In this document: positions 44,639 to 54,013 of the stretch, in pieces | Position numbering within the stretch: position 1 is the first letter of the stretch | Layout: the number at the start of each line of letters is the position of its first letter | Assembly: GCF_000712295.1 (NCBI RefSeq) | Contig: NZ_JMKI01000037.1 | Coordinates: 62,001-126,000, forward strand | DNA length: 64,000 bases | Direction of reading: 5' to 3' | Source of the DNA: Synergistes jonesii | Lineage (GTDB): Bacteria > Synergistota > Synergistia > Synergistales > Synergistaceae | Made by a program: the position numbers and the translations under genes | Notes under the pieces: model-generated | The model's database searches: none | What the model was told of the DNA's origin: nothing | Seen by the model: only the letters and a program-made list of their open reading frames with translations

Positions 44639-44701
44639 CGCTATCACTCCAATTTATGCGCCTATCGCAATTTCGCTTATTTACGCCGCGGCGCGCCGCC
44701 G

Positions 44702-44854
44702 CTATTCGACGTCCTTCATGCTCCGGTAGCCGTTCTCCTTTATAACTATCAGGCCGTCTCTTATCTTTTCGCCGATATCCTCGACAGATTCGCGGATATC
44801 GGCCGGGATGCCGCTCTTCGCTTCCACCGCCCAAACCAAGACGTCTATGCGCAT
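44702..44854 (-). CDS. Unannotated 50-residue protein
   Basis: This short open frame starts at the ATG at 44854 with GAGG about 10 nt upstream. The product begins MRIDVLVWAVEAKSGIPADI and ends with YRSMKDVE; it would be an acidic, mostly helical cytosolic protein. It lies 63 bases before ychF on the same strand. Codon choice matches neighbouring genes (third positions mostly G/C). I do not recognise it. Confidence 0.5.
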   Translation of the reverse strand: MRIDVLVWAVEAKSGIPADIRESVEDIGEKIRDGLIVIKENGYRSMKDVE

Positions 44855-45012
44855 ATACTCGATTCCTCGGCGGATACATCGCCGAAGCCGTCGGGAAGCG
44901 TCTCATCCGCGCCATTTCAATTATACATTAAAAGCACCGCCGGGGCGCAGTCCGCACAGATCAAAACAGATTTAGGCAAAACAGATCGGCTCAAAACATT
45001 GACAAAGTTGTC

Positions 45013-45225
45013 GGCAGGTGGTAGTTTAGTTTTGATATGCAATGTAGCATCTTAATAAAGACATATCCGCGGAGTTAGGGAATCCGGTGAGAAGCCGGAA
45101 CGGCCCCTGCCACCGTAATCGGCAAGCGGAGAGCGCGTAGATCGCTTCCGCAGACCGAGCCGCATCCAGCCACTGTCGAAAGATGGGAAGGCGCGGCTTG
45201 AAGGCCGAGAGTCGGGAAACCTGCC
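45013..45225 (+). ncRNA. Cobalamin (adenosylcobalamin) riboswitch
   Basis: The classic core is present: TTAGGGAATCCGGTGAGAAG, CCCCTGCCACCGTAATCGGC, the B12 box GCCACTG (45169-45175), and GGGAAGGCG. The closing P1 helix pairs GGCAGGT (45013-45019) with ACCTGCC (45219-45225). It controls the large surface protein downstream, presumably turning it off when cobalamin is plentiful. I see no clear promoter before it. Confidence 0.96.
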
Positions 45226-45290
45226 GCCGGATGTTTTGGCTTCAAATGCGCAGAGGGCGCACCGCGGCCGACCGACGGATATATATTTTT

Positions 45291-45326
45291 CGCGGGAGGA
45301 GGCGTCAGAGCCCCTCCCGCGTATTT
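45291..45326 (+). terminator. Terminator in the cobalamin riboswitch expression platform
   Basis: CGCGGGAGG (45291-45299) pairs with CCTCCCGCG (45313-45321), followed by TATTTT; outer ATATA/TATAT pairing can extend the stem. It lies between the aptamer and the start codon, fitting transcription attenuation. Confidence 0.8.
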
Positions 45327-45405
45327 TATATCCGGATCCAGGGCGGAGCCTTTTGCGCTTCTCCGCCGCGGACAATTTAAATCTCACATACAAGGAGGAC
45401 GAGAA

Positions 45406-48400
45406 ATGTGTAAACGATTTTATCTTCTCACGCTCGTGCTGGCGCTGTCCGCCGCGCTCCCGGCCTGCGCCGCGCAGAAGGCGGCCTGGATCGAAAGCGC
45501 GGACACGGCCTGGTACGAGAACGACAGGGAGGCGTCGGAATACGCGATAGACACCCCCGAGGAGCTCGCCGGGCTCTCTGTGCTGGTCGGCAGCGGCGAC
45601 GCGGAGGGAGCGAAGGTCAACTTCAACGGAAAGACGATACGCCTGGCTAAGGATATAGACCTCTCCGGCCGGACGTGGACTTCTATAGGATGCGGGTACG
45701 GCAGCTTCCAGGGGGTATTCGACGGGCGCGGGCACACGATAGAAGGGCTCGGCACCGTAACGCCCTTCGACGAACAGGGCTGGTCAAACGGTTACGGCCT
45801 CTTCGGATGGGTAAGCGGCCGGCAGGCCGTCGTAAAAAACATCAACCTTAGGGGCGTCGTCGCCGCCTCCGGCGATAAATGCTCTTCGCTTGGGGCTGTT
45901 GTCGGCGGCATCGATCAAAACGCAGCGGTCGAAAACTGCGTATTTTCCGGCGCGCTCAAAGGCTTCAGCGGCGCCGCGATCGGCGGCATCGTCGGTTATA
46001 ATTACGGTGGCAGCGTCCGCAGCTGCTCCGTGAGCGCCGACATCGCAACCGGCGCGACAAACGCGGAGGAAGCAAAAAAAACAAGAATCGGCGGCATCGC
46101 CGGCAGCTACGAATGTTACGAGGTCGGCCCATCCATTGAAAATTCCGTCTTTACAGGTTCCATCAGATACACGGACGGCTCCGCTTCGATGAGGGTCGGC
46201 GGCATTGCAGGCGAGAATTCTTCGGAACGCTGTATCATCCAGAACTGCGCCGTCTCCGCCGACATCGACGTATCGGGCGGCACATCGCCCTTCGGCTACG
46301 ACCAGTGGATAAACTGCGCCGGCGGCGCAGCCGGCTACAACGGCGGAACTATCAATAACGTAGCGGTGACAGGCTCGGTGAAGCTGCACGCCGACGACGC
46401 GCAGAACGACGTGGCGGCGGGGGGGCTTGCCGGAGTAAACGTCTCAGGACAGAACATCCGCATAGAAAACAGCTCGCTCAGCTGCACAGTCTCGGTTTCA
46501 AGCCCGAACGCAGAAAAAACCTGGGCGGGCGCGATAGCGGGTTACAACTACGTATCCTCGTGGTCTCCCCATCAGAACCGCGGCATGATAATCAACAACC
46601 GCTGGGTCAAAAAGAAGGGAGTGCCGAAAGCAGCGGCCGGAAATTATAATGAAATAAGCGCCGACATAAGAGAAGTCTGCATCATAAGCAACGACGCGGT
46701 GGCGTCGGATTCAAAGCTGCCCGCAGCCGCCGTGCTCACCGTGCCGCTCGTCAGCCTCACGGAAAACAAATCCCTCACGCTTGCGGCAACGGTGTACCCC
46801 GTGACGGCCTGCAACAAAGACGAAGTCACGTTCCTGTGGAGCGTGAAGGACGGCTCGATACTTTCCCTTTCGGCGGACGGCGCTTCCGCGTGTATAAAGG
46901 GGCTCAAAGCCGGCTTCACGCAGGCGAGCCTCACCTGCGGCGGCCTGCTCGGCGGCGAAAACAGCTATACTCCCGCCACCGGAGCTGCGGTATGCCGCGT
47001 CAACCTCGACGGTCTCAAACTCTCGCCCGAGGCGATATCGCTCGACGCATCCGGCAAAAGCGCGGACATCACGGCGGAGATAGCGCCGGATGCCGACATC
47101 CCGTCGTATCCGGTGCTCAAATGGACGTACGAAGTGGTCTCCGGCGACGGCGCAGCGGCAGACGACATCATCCTCTCCTTTGGCGGGACAAGCCTCGCGG
47201 CCAGCGTAACGCTGAAGAACCACGTCCCCGGCGCCGTCTACCGCATCACTGCAGAGGCGGTAGACGATTCCTCGCTCAAAGACTCGATCCTGCTTACCGC
47301 CGCGCCCTCTGCGCCCTCCGGCGGCTCCTCCGGCGGCTGCAACTCGGGCTTTGCGGCTGTAGCGCTGCTTCTGCCCTGCGCGCTGGCGCTGGCGGGAAAG
47401 ACAAAAAGGAAGAGGGCGGCTATGAAAAAGCCCCGTGCGGGCAAAGCCCTCCTCGTGCTGACAGCGCTGCTTCTTACGCTTTCGGCGGCTAAGGCTCCGG
47501 CGGCCGATTTCTGGAAGGCGGATACGGGCTGGTACGACGGCCCCGCCGCCGCCAAAGGCACCGCCGACGACCCCTACAGGATATCGGACGCGGAGGCGCT
47601 CGCGGGGCTCGCGGCGCTCGTCAACGCCGGCTCCGACGACTTCAAAGAAAAATACATAACGCTGACGGTGGACGTCGATCTTGCGAAAAAAGAGTGGATC
47701 CCCATAGGCTGGATGGTCGCCTACGGCAACCTCCGCGGCTTCGCCGGACACTTTGACGGCGGCGGGCACCGGATAACGGGTATGCTCATCTCCACCGGCG
47801 AGTATATGCCGAAGGGGGCCGACGGCAATATGGACCCCAACGGCCAGCGCAGCCACTGTACCGGGCTCTTCGGACACCTGCTGCCGACGGGCACGATACA
47901 GAACCTCTACTTAGAGGGCTCCGTCACCAATAAAGTCGACTCCGGCGCCGCCGGCCTCGTCAGCTGGACCGACGGGCAGGTGAGCAACTGCGTCGTCAGC
48001 TGCGACGTCGACGCCTCCGGCGAGGGGCGCTCGTATGCCGGGCAGGTAGCCTCTCTGGTAGGCGGCGGGCTCGTGCGCAACTGCGTCACATACGGGACGG
48101 TAAAATCGACCGTAGGAGCAGCCTACTCGGGCGGCATAGCGGGCTTCGGCTACTGGTACAGGGGCAATGTGGAAAACTGCGTCTCCATGTGCTCCTCTAT
48201 CACCAGCACGATGGACGCCGGCGGGATCTGGGGCGGCTTCAACTCCACGACGAAATACTGCGTCTCCGCCGCCGACTATGTAGAGGGCGACGTCAAATAC
48301 ACCGGCGGCATAGTCGGCGCCTTCGGATTCGGCTACACGGAATGCTACTGGCTCAAGGTAAAAGAGGGGCAGCCGGATGGCGGCAATCCGTCGATGGGCT

Positions 48401-49740
48401 ACGCCGAGCAGGGTAAAATAACAGACCCGGCGCTCCTGCCGGCGGCCGCCGTCGTCCTGGACACGGAAGGCTTCAAGACGTTAAAGACGGGCGAGAGCCG
48501 CGAGATAGAGGCGAAGGTCTATCCGCCGACCGCGGACGCCTCGGCGCTGCGCTACAGATGGACGCTCCCGGAGGGCCTTACGCTGCTCTCAGGCGCCGGC
48601 ACCTCAAAGATAACGGTCCGCGCCGATAAAGAGGGCTTCTATCCGGTAAGCGCGGCGGTCACCGGCCTGCTGGGCGTCGGCGCGGAGAGCGCGGACATCG
48701 CCCTTACGCCGGGAGGCATACTGAAAGTCGCCTCCAAAAAGGTCGCCGTTGAAAAAATAATGATCGGCGGCAGCGCCGAGGCCATGAGAGAGGGCGAAAG
48801 CCGCACCTTTACTGCCGCCTGCACCCCCTCGGACGCCGAGGGCGATATAAAGTGGACGATAGCCGCGGCGGGCGGCGGCGCTCAGGACTCAGACGTACAC
48901 CTCACGGAAAACGCCGGCGGCAGCGCGACGGTGACGCTGCGCCGCGCCGGCGGAACGTCAGGCGAATACAAGCTCACCGCGACCGACGAGGAGAGCGGCG
49001 TCTCGGCGTCGGTCACCCTCACCACTTCCGTAATAGAGGGAGAGGAGATATGGAGCATCCTGCCGATCGGCGACGTGATAACGGCCGACGTCGAGGCGGT
49101 AAAGGCGAACGGCATCAACTCATCGCAGCTCGACGACGTCGCAAAGAGCCTCGGCGCTTCGATGGGCTCCTTCAAGGTCAACGAGAGGGGCGTCGTCTAC
49201 CTGGAAGACGCCGTCTTGCAGCGGGCGATCGTGGACGCCGTCTCCGACGACAGCGTCGCGCTCGACCGCGCGGTATCGCTGCCGCTCTTCAGGGCGCAAC
49301 TTTCGACTGCCGGCGCTACGGCGGCTACGGCCTTCATAATAAGCGGCGACAGGCTGCTCGCCGATACGCCGCAGGAGGTCAGGCTCGTGAAGACGCGCCC
49401 CGACGGAACGGGAACGTTCTTCGCCTATGCAGCCGCCTCGGCAGACTACAAAGACGGACACTTCACGCTCCAGCGTATGGACGACGGCGTGATGGCGGCT
49501 GAAGAGGCCATAGAGGCGGACAAGAGCTACAAGCTCGTCGTCTACGTAAAGGACGGAGGGGATTACGACGTCGATTCCACGGAACGCTCCGTAGTAGACC
49601 CGCTGGCGGTCGTAAAGACGTCTAAGAAGTCCTCCGGCGGCTCGGGAGGCTGCAGCGCGGGATTCGGCGCGCTCGCGTTGCTGCCCGTCGCTTTCGCCGC
49701 CCTGCTGAGAAGGCGCGGCCGCAACGGCCGCCGTCAATAG
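45406..49740 (+). CDS. Tandem Synerg-CTERM surface protein (two proteins in one frame)
   Basis: One 1444-codon frame under the cobalamin riboswitch. Part 1 (residues 1-672) has a signal peptide (RFYLLTLVLALSAALPACAA), a GLUG-type beta-solenoid region (GGIVGYNYGGSV, GGIAGENSSERC), Ig-like domains, and a Synerg-CTERM-like tail: SGGSSGGC with Cys645, a hydrophobic helix and KTKRKR. Part 2 (673-1444) begins at once with an in-frame ATG (47422) and a second signal peptide (GKALLVLTALLLTLSAAKAP), repeats the same architecture, and ends in a second tail (SSGGSGGC with Cys1416, then LLRRRGRNGRR). GAGGG lies before the internal ATG, so part 2 may also be made alone. AAGGAGG precedes the first ATG. Ligand or partner unknown; the riboswitch hints at a link to corrinoid uptake. 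Confidence 0.85.
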   Translation: MCKRFYLLTLVLALSAALPACAAQKAAWIESADTAWYENDREASEYAIDTPEELAGLSVLVGSGDAEGAKVNFNGKTIRLAKDIDLSGRTWTSIGCGYGSFQGVFDGRGHTIEGLGTVTPFDEQGWSNGYGLFGWVSGRQAVVKNINLRGVVAASGDKCSSLGAVVGGIDQNAAVENCVFSGALKGFSGAAIGGIVGYNYGGSVRSCSVSADIATGATNAEEAKKTRIGGIAGSYECYEVGPSIENSVFTGSIRYTDGSASMRVGGIAGENSSERCIIQNCAVSADIDVSGGTSPFGYDQWINCAGGAAGYNGGTINNVAVTGSVKLHADDAQNDVAAGGLAGVNVSGQNIRIENSSLSCTVSVSSPNAEKTWAGAIAGYNYVSSWSPHQNRGMIINNRWVKKKGVPKAAAGNYNEISADIREVCIISNDAVASDSKLPAAAVLTVPLVSLTENKSLTLAATVYPVTACNKDEVTFLWSVKDGSILSLSADGASACIKGLKAGFTQASLTCGGLLGGENSYTPATGAAVCRVNLDGLKLSPEAISLDASGKSADITAEIAPDADIPSYPVLKWTYEVVSGDGAAADDIILSFGGTSLAASVTLKNHVPGAVYRITAEAVDDSSLKDSILLTAAPSAPSGGSSGGCNSGFAAVALLLPCALALAGKTKRKRAAMKKPRAGKALLVLTALLLTLSAAKAPAADFWKADTGWYDGPAAAKGTADDPYRISDAEALAGLAALVNAGSDDFKEKYITLTVDVDLAKKEWIPIGWMVAYGNLRGFAGHFDGGGHRITGMLISTGEYMPKGADGNMDPNGQRSHCTGLFGHLLPTGTIQNLYLEGSVTNKVDSGAAGLVSWTDGQVSNCVVSCDVDASGEGRSYAGQVASLVGGGLVRNCVTYGTVKSTVGAAYSGGIAGFGYWYRGNVENCVSMCSSITSTMDAGGIWGGFNSTTKYCVSAADYVEGDVKYTGGIVGAFGFGYTECYWLKVKEGQPDGGNPSMGYAEQGKITDPALLPAAAVVLDTEGFKTLKTGESREIEAKVYPPTADASALRYRWTLPEGLTLLSGAGTSKITVRADKEGFYPVSAAVTGLLGVGAESADIALTPGGILKVASKKVAVEKIMIGGSAEAMREGESRTFTAACTPSDAEGDIKWTIAAAGGGAQDSDVHLTENAGGSATVTLRRAGGTSGEYKLTATDEESGVSASVTLTTSVIEGEEIWSILPIGDVITADVEAVKANGINSSQLDDVAKSLGASMGSFKVNERGVVYLEDAVLQRAIVDAVSDDSVALDRAVSLPLFRAQLSTAGATAATAFIISGDRLLADTPQEVRLVKTRPDGTGTFFAYAAASADYKDGHFTLQRMDDGVMAAEEAIEADKSYKLVVYVKDGGDYDVDSTERSVVDPLAVVKTSKKSSGGSGGCSAGFGALALLPVAFAALLRRRGRNGRRQ

Positions 49741-49782
49741 AGCCGCCTCCGCACGCGCGAAGGCAAAGATTTTACTCTGCGA

Positions 49783-49815
49783 GAAGGGGCCGGTTTTTTC
49801 CGGCCTCTTCTTATA
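49783..49815 (+). terminator. Terminator after the tandem surface protein
   Basis: GAAGGGGCCGG pairs with CCGGCCTCTTC with one wobble around a T-rich loop, followed by TTAT. The following bases to 50149 hold no supported gene; an AT-rich TATATAAT at about 50108-50115 may be the dgkA -10 box. Confidence 0.6.
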
Positions 49816-50149
49816 TCATCCGCGCGAAAAACCACAGTTTGGGCCGCGCGCGATGAGACAGCTAAGAAAGACATGAATCCGCCATCTTTCACCGCCTCTA
49901 TTATCGAAAAGATCATTGGCTTCGGCTTCTTTCTGTAAGCTGTAGAAGAGCCGGCCTGCGGACATACGGGCGGGCCCGCACAAAGCGCCGGCGTCGGAAG
50001 CGGCCGGCGACGCGCTTTTATGGCGCCGTCTCGGCACAATACGGAGAAATTTCCGCGCACGCAGCGCGGCGCCTTTCACGCGAAAGCCGGCGCAAAGGAG
50101 CGCCTTGTTATATAATTGGTCCATATGAACCGGCTGGGTGGAGTGCGTC

Positions 50150-50506
50150 GTGAAAGAGTGGAAAAATAAGGGGCTTTTCGCAAAGACTTTTTATTCTTTA
50201 AACGGGCTCAGGAGCGCGTTCGTCAATGAAAAGGCCGTGCGCCAGGAGGCTTTCGGCACAGCGGCCGCGACGCTGCTCGCGATAGCCATGCGGCGCGGCT
50301 GCGGCAGCGTCTTTCTCGTATTTCTCGCGTCGCTCTTCCCGATGGCGATAGAATTGATAAACACGGCGGTCGAAGAGTTCGTCGACGCGCACTTCGGCCC
50401 CGCCTACCGCGAGGAAGTGCGCGCGATAAAGGATACTCTTTCGGCCGCCGTCCTGCTTGCGCTTATTATAGGCTACGGCGTCTGCCTGAAAATCATTTTC
50501 TTTTAG
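50150..50506 (+). CDS. dgkA: Diacylglycerol kinase, DgkA type
   Basis: This small membrane enzyme recycles diacylglycerol to phosphatidate. The 118-residue protein has the active-site run MAIELINTAVEEFVD and IKDTLSAAVLLALII, with three membrane helices. I start at the GTG at 50150, 6 nt after GGTGGAG; the frame is open to 50138. Its end overlaps the convergent S55 peptidase gene by 14 bases. Confidence 0.92.
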   Translation: MKEWKNKGLFAKTFYSLNGLRSAFVNEKAVRQEAFGTAAATLLAIAMRRGCGSVFLVFLASLFPMAIELINTAVEEFVDAHFGPAYREEVRAIKDTLSAAVLLALIIGYGVCLKIIFF

Positions 50507-52793
50507 CTCCGCGCCCGAGCCCCGAGAAGCTCAGGCTTTCCCCTTCTCCGTCACCTTCGTCGCCGTCTCCGCCGTCCTCTCCGCCCTCATCCTCCTCATC
50601 TTCGGGCGGCGCGTATTCCTCCTCTTCCTCTTCCCCACCGCCCATCAGCTGGGCCAGCTTGCTCTGCAGCATGTCCGACGCCGAGCCGCCCTTCACTTTA
50701 ATAAAGGTGCGCAGCACTCCCTCGACGTAGTAATTGGTATCCGCGACAACCATTTCGCGGTTTTTTATTCTTTCGGCGTTTATTTCGCTGACGAAGCGCT
50801 CCTCCATCATGTCGGCCGGCGTGAAGGAGTCCTTCCCCTTTTTCTTGTTTTCTTTCTTGTCGCGCCCGGCCTCCGGCTTTTTGTTTTCCGAGTCCTCCTC
50901 TTTTACCGCAGAGCTTTCGGAAAGTTTTTCCTTATCTTTGTCGGTCGATTTATACGGCTTCTTTTTCTCCGGCGAATCTTTTTCGGGGCCGCCTATCTCG
51001 ACGATTATCTGGTTGTTCGTCTCCTTCGCCGAAAGTTCCGTCACGAATTCTTTAAAGGTCGTAATCGCGCGTATGCCGGTTATAAGCGGCTCTTCCTCCG
51101 GCTCCTCTATGCCTCCGCCGCGCGCAGTAACTTCGCAGAAGGAGACGGCGTTCTCCGGAATCCTGAGCTCGAATGTCTTTTTGACGGGAGCCTTGCGCCA
51201 CGGGCGGAAGGTCACGACGGCCTTTACCTTGTCGCCGGGAGAATATTCTTCTTTTTCATCCTCTATTTTGATCTTGTCGATGTAGACGACGCGCGGCGTT
51301 TTCGTCATTTCGACGTCCACGGTGACGCCGTAGGGGTTTATCTCCCTGAAGGGGTTTCGCGAGATGACCTTGCCGAGGGACTCTATCTCCTTCTGCATCG
51401 CCTTCACCGCGTCCTTCGGCGAATAGAAGATGTTGCGCCGCGTCCAGGAGGGCTTCATGTTGCCGCCTGAGACCGTATACGCTACGAGCGCAGTGCCGGC
51501 GCCCTTTCTTGCCCACAGGTCGTCGACGAGGCCGAGTATGCCGGCCGAGCCTATCTCGGGGCCGATGAAGGGGTCGGCGACGGTCTGAAAACGTTTCGTC
51601 TCTTTTTTTCTTTCGTCGACGTCGTGGAAGTTGACGGTATAGCTCGAAGCGGCGGCAAGCTGCCCTAAGCGCCCGCCTATCGCTTCCGGCCTGTCCTGCG
51701 TCACGACGCCGGCTATCTTTCCGAGATAGCCGAGCTTGAACGAGCTTTCAATGCTGGGGACGGTCCTCAGGATGCTGGCCTGCGTCATCGCGTAAGAGAC
51801 GCCCCCCCTGTTGAACATCGGATGCGCGAAGGCGATGAAGCGCCCGTCCTTAGATACGGCCGTGAGCGTGCCTACGCCGCCGACCACGACGTCGCCCCAC
51901 GCTATCGCGGCGCCTACCGCGGCGCCCGGCTCCGGCCGCCACCGCAGGTCTACCGGAGAGGAGCCAGCCGACTCGGAACCGAGCGGAATTATCGAAACGC
52001 CGAGCTTCTTGCCGAGGCGCGCCGCGTAGCGCGCGCTGACGCCGTCCGACGCCAGGGTCATCTTTTCCCGCGGGGCCCCGCTCCCGGAAGCTTCTTCGTC
52101 GAAATCTATCTTAACGTCGCCAGAAAGTATTTCTTTATCCTCCGACAGGGCGTCTCCCGATATAGTTTTATCTCCGGAGAGCGCGACGTCGCCGGAAGCC
52201 GTTTTACCGCCCGGCGCCGCCTTATCGCCGGACGCGGCTTTGTCCGCGGAGATGATTTTATCTGCCGACGCGGCTCCGCAGCCCGGCGCCCTGTCGTCGG
52301 ACGCCGCGTCGCTTTCCGCGTCTTTTTTGTCCGCTTCGTCGGGAGGAAGCGGCGGCACGTCGAACCACGGCAGCTTCTGCCGCCATTCCATCGCTTTAAG
52401 CATCTCTTCGACGGGGGTCACGAGCCCCATGCTGCTGTCGGCGAAGGACCAGCTGTAGCCGATCGCGCCGATGAGCCTGCCGTCGACGTATACCGGCGAG
52501 CCGCTCATGCCGGCCGCGATTCCGCCGTTTTCACGGATATATTTGTCGAGGACTTCTACCATTATAAGATTGCGCGGCTTAGACTTGCTGGGGACGACGC
52601 CGACGATTTTAACCTTGAACGGCGTTATCTTTGTGCCCTGAAGAACGGTCTTCGCGTATCCGAGCATCCCCGGGCGGATCTGTGAAAGCGGCATCACCGG
52701 CTCCTTCGGCACGAAGCGCTCCTCCGCGCGTGCGCCGGAGGCGAGCAGCGCGGCCATCGCAAGCGCTGAAAGTATTTTTGCGGCTTTTTTCAT
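50493..52793 (-). CDS. Exported S55 (SpoIVB-type) serine peptidase with repeat insert
   Basis: This is a secreted protease-like protein of 766 residues. It has a signal peptide (AKILSALAMAALLASGARA), the SpoIVB S55 domain with the catalytic serine in GGIAAGMSGSPVYVDGRLIG, and IAFAHPMFNRGGVSYAMT. Two insertions are unusual: a low-complexity repeat of SGDK/SADK type units (about 165-245) and a lysine/glutamate-rich stretch near 600-650; the tail is very acidic (EEEEEEY onwards). Start ATG at 52793 has GGAGAG upstream. The gene lies 16 bases after prfB. Target unknown; not a spore former by any sign here. Confidence 0.85.
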   Translation of the reverse strand: MKKAAKILSALAMAALLASGARAEERFVPKEPVMPLSQIRPGMLGYAKTVLQGTKITPFKVKIVGVVPSKSKPRNLIMVEVLDKYIRENGGIAAGMSGSPVYVDGRLIGAIGYSWSFADSSMGLVTPVEEMLKAMEWRQKLPWFDVPPLPPDEADKKDAESDAASDDRAPGCGAASADKIISADKAASGDKAAPGGKTASGDVALSGDKTISGDALSEDKEILSGDVKIDFDEEASGSGAPREKMTLASDGVSARYAARLGKKLGVSIIPLGSESAGSSPVDLRWRPEPGAAVGAAIAWGDVVVGGVGTLTAVSKDGRFIAFAHPMFNRGGVSYAMTQASILRTVPSIESSFKLGYLGKIAGVVTQDRPEAIGGRLGQLAAASSYTVNFHDVDERKKETKRFQTVADPFIGPEIGSAGILGLVDDLWARKGAGTALVAYTVSGGNMKPSWTRRNIFYSPKDAVKAMQKEIESLGKVISRNPFREINPYGVTVDVEMTKTPRVVYIDKIKIEDEKEEYSPGDKVKAVVTFRPWRKAPVKKTFELRIPENAVSFCEVTARGGGIEEPEEEPLITGIRAITTFKEFVTELSAKETNNQIIVEIGGPEKDSPEKKKPYKSTDKDKEKLSESSAVKEEDSENKKPEAGRDKKENKKKGKDSFTPADMMEERFVSEINAERIKNREMVVADTNYYVEGVLRTFIKVKGGSASDMLQSKLAQLMGGGEEEEEEYAPPEDEEDEGGEDGGDGDEGDGEGESLSFSGLGRGAKRK

Positions 52794-52809
52794 TTTACTC
52801 TCCAAGGTT

Positions 52810-53914
52810 TTATTTTTCATTTTTCAAGAATCTGAGATAGGCCATTATCAGCTCGTCGATCCCCCCGTCGAGCACGGCCTGCACGTTTCCTATTTCGCAG
52901 CCGGAGCGGTGGTCCTTCACCAACTGAAAGGGCTGCAGCGTGTACGAGCGGATCTGGCTGCCCCACGCGATAGAGCGCTTCTCTCCCTGTATGCTTTCGA
53001 GCTGCTCGTGACGCTCGCGCAGCGAACGCTCGAAGAGCTTTGAGCGCAGCACCTGCATCGCCGTAGCGCGGTTCATGTGCTGCGAGCGCTCCGTCTGGCA
53101 GCTCACGACTATGCCCGTCGGCAGGTGCGTGATGCGCACCGCGCTGTCCGTCATGTTGACGTACTGGCCGCCGGCTCCGCTCGAACGGAAGGTGTCCATT
53201 TTCAGATCTTCCGGACGGATTTCTATCTCTACGCCGTCGGGCAGCACGGGCATCACCTCTACCGACGCGAAGCTCGTGTGCCGGCGCTTGGCCGAATCGA
53301 AAGGCGAAATGCGCACCAAGCGGTGGACGCCCTGCTCTCCCTTCAGGTAGCCGTAAGCGTAATTTCCCTTCACCGAAACTGTGACGCTTTTTATCCCGCC
53401 CTCCTGGTCGGGCAGCTCGTCTATCAGCTTGACGCCGTAGCCGCGGCTTTCGGCCCAGCGCATGTACATCCTGTACAGCATCTGCGCCCAGCTCTGCGAA
53501 TCGAGGCCGCCGGCTCCCGCGTGGACCATCACTATCGCGTCGCCCGCGTCGTACTCTCCGTCGAGCAGTATCACTGTCTGATAATCCTCTATCGCCTTCT
53601 CAAGCTTTTCGGCGCGCGAATAAAATTCTTCCTCCAGCTCGGCGTCCTCTCCGTCGGCGAGCATTTCGGCTATCGCTTCGACCTCCTCGAACTCGCCCTT
53701 CATCTCGTTGGCCTTGTCGACGCGCGACTGCACGCACGATATTTCGCGCGTGACGGACTGGGCGTCGGGGGAGCTCCAGAAGCCCTCTTTTTCCACAGAT
53801 TTATTGAGTTCTCTTAATTTGTTTTCGGCTCCGGGCAGGTCAAAGACTTTCACGCAGCTCATCGAACGATGAACGCAGGTTCGTCATGACGGTTGAAATA
53901 GGCAGCACGACCAT
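52810..53914 (-). CDS. prfB: Peptide chain release factor 2, with programmed +1 frameshift
   Basis: RF2 reads UGA and UAA stops. The first 24 codons start at the ATG at 53914 (GGAGGGG 8 nt upstream) and end CTT TGA C (53845-53839); a +1 shift over T53842 joins GAC into the main frame, giving 367 residues. The GGQ loop is in SSGAGGQYVNMTDSAV. The CTT-TGA-C site is the classic autoregulatory shift, but the usual internal AGGGGG just before it is missing. Coding parts are 53914-53843 and 53841-52810. Confidence 0.95.
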
Positions 53915-54013
53915 CGATAACCCCTCCAAAAAATACGATTAGGTTTTTATTATAACCGCAAACCAATAAATGCGTATATAATGAAAGAGGAAATGTATTG
54001 AGGGGGGCGGCGT

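Noticed and set aside
44583-44915. 110-codon minus-strand frame before ychF
   Set aside because: Arginine-rich shadow; a different frame in the same place gives the better-supported 50-residue gene.
49734-50124. Minus-strand frames between the tandem surface protein and dgkA
   Set aside because: No ribosome site and no protein-like pattern; the stretch overlaps the terminator and dgkA promoter area.
52160-52300. Repeated SGDK/SADK codons in the S55 gene considered as a CRISPR-like or DNA repeat
   Set aside because: The repeat is in the protein, degenerate in DNA, and keeps the reading frame; there are no uniform spacers.
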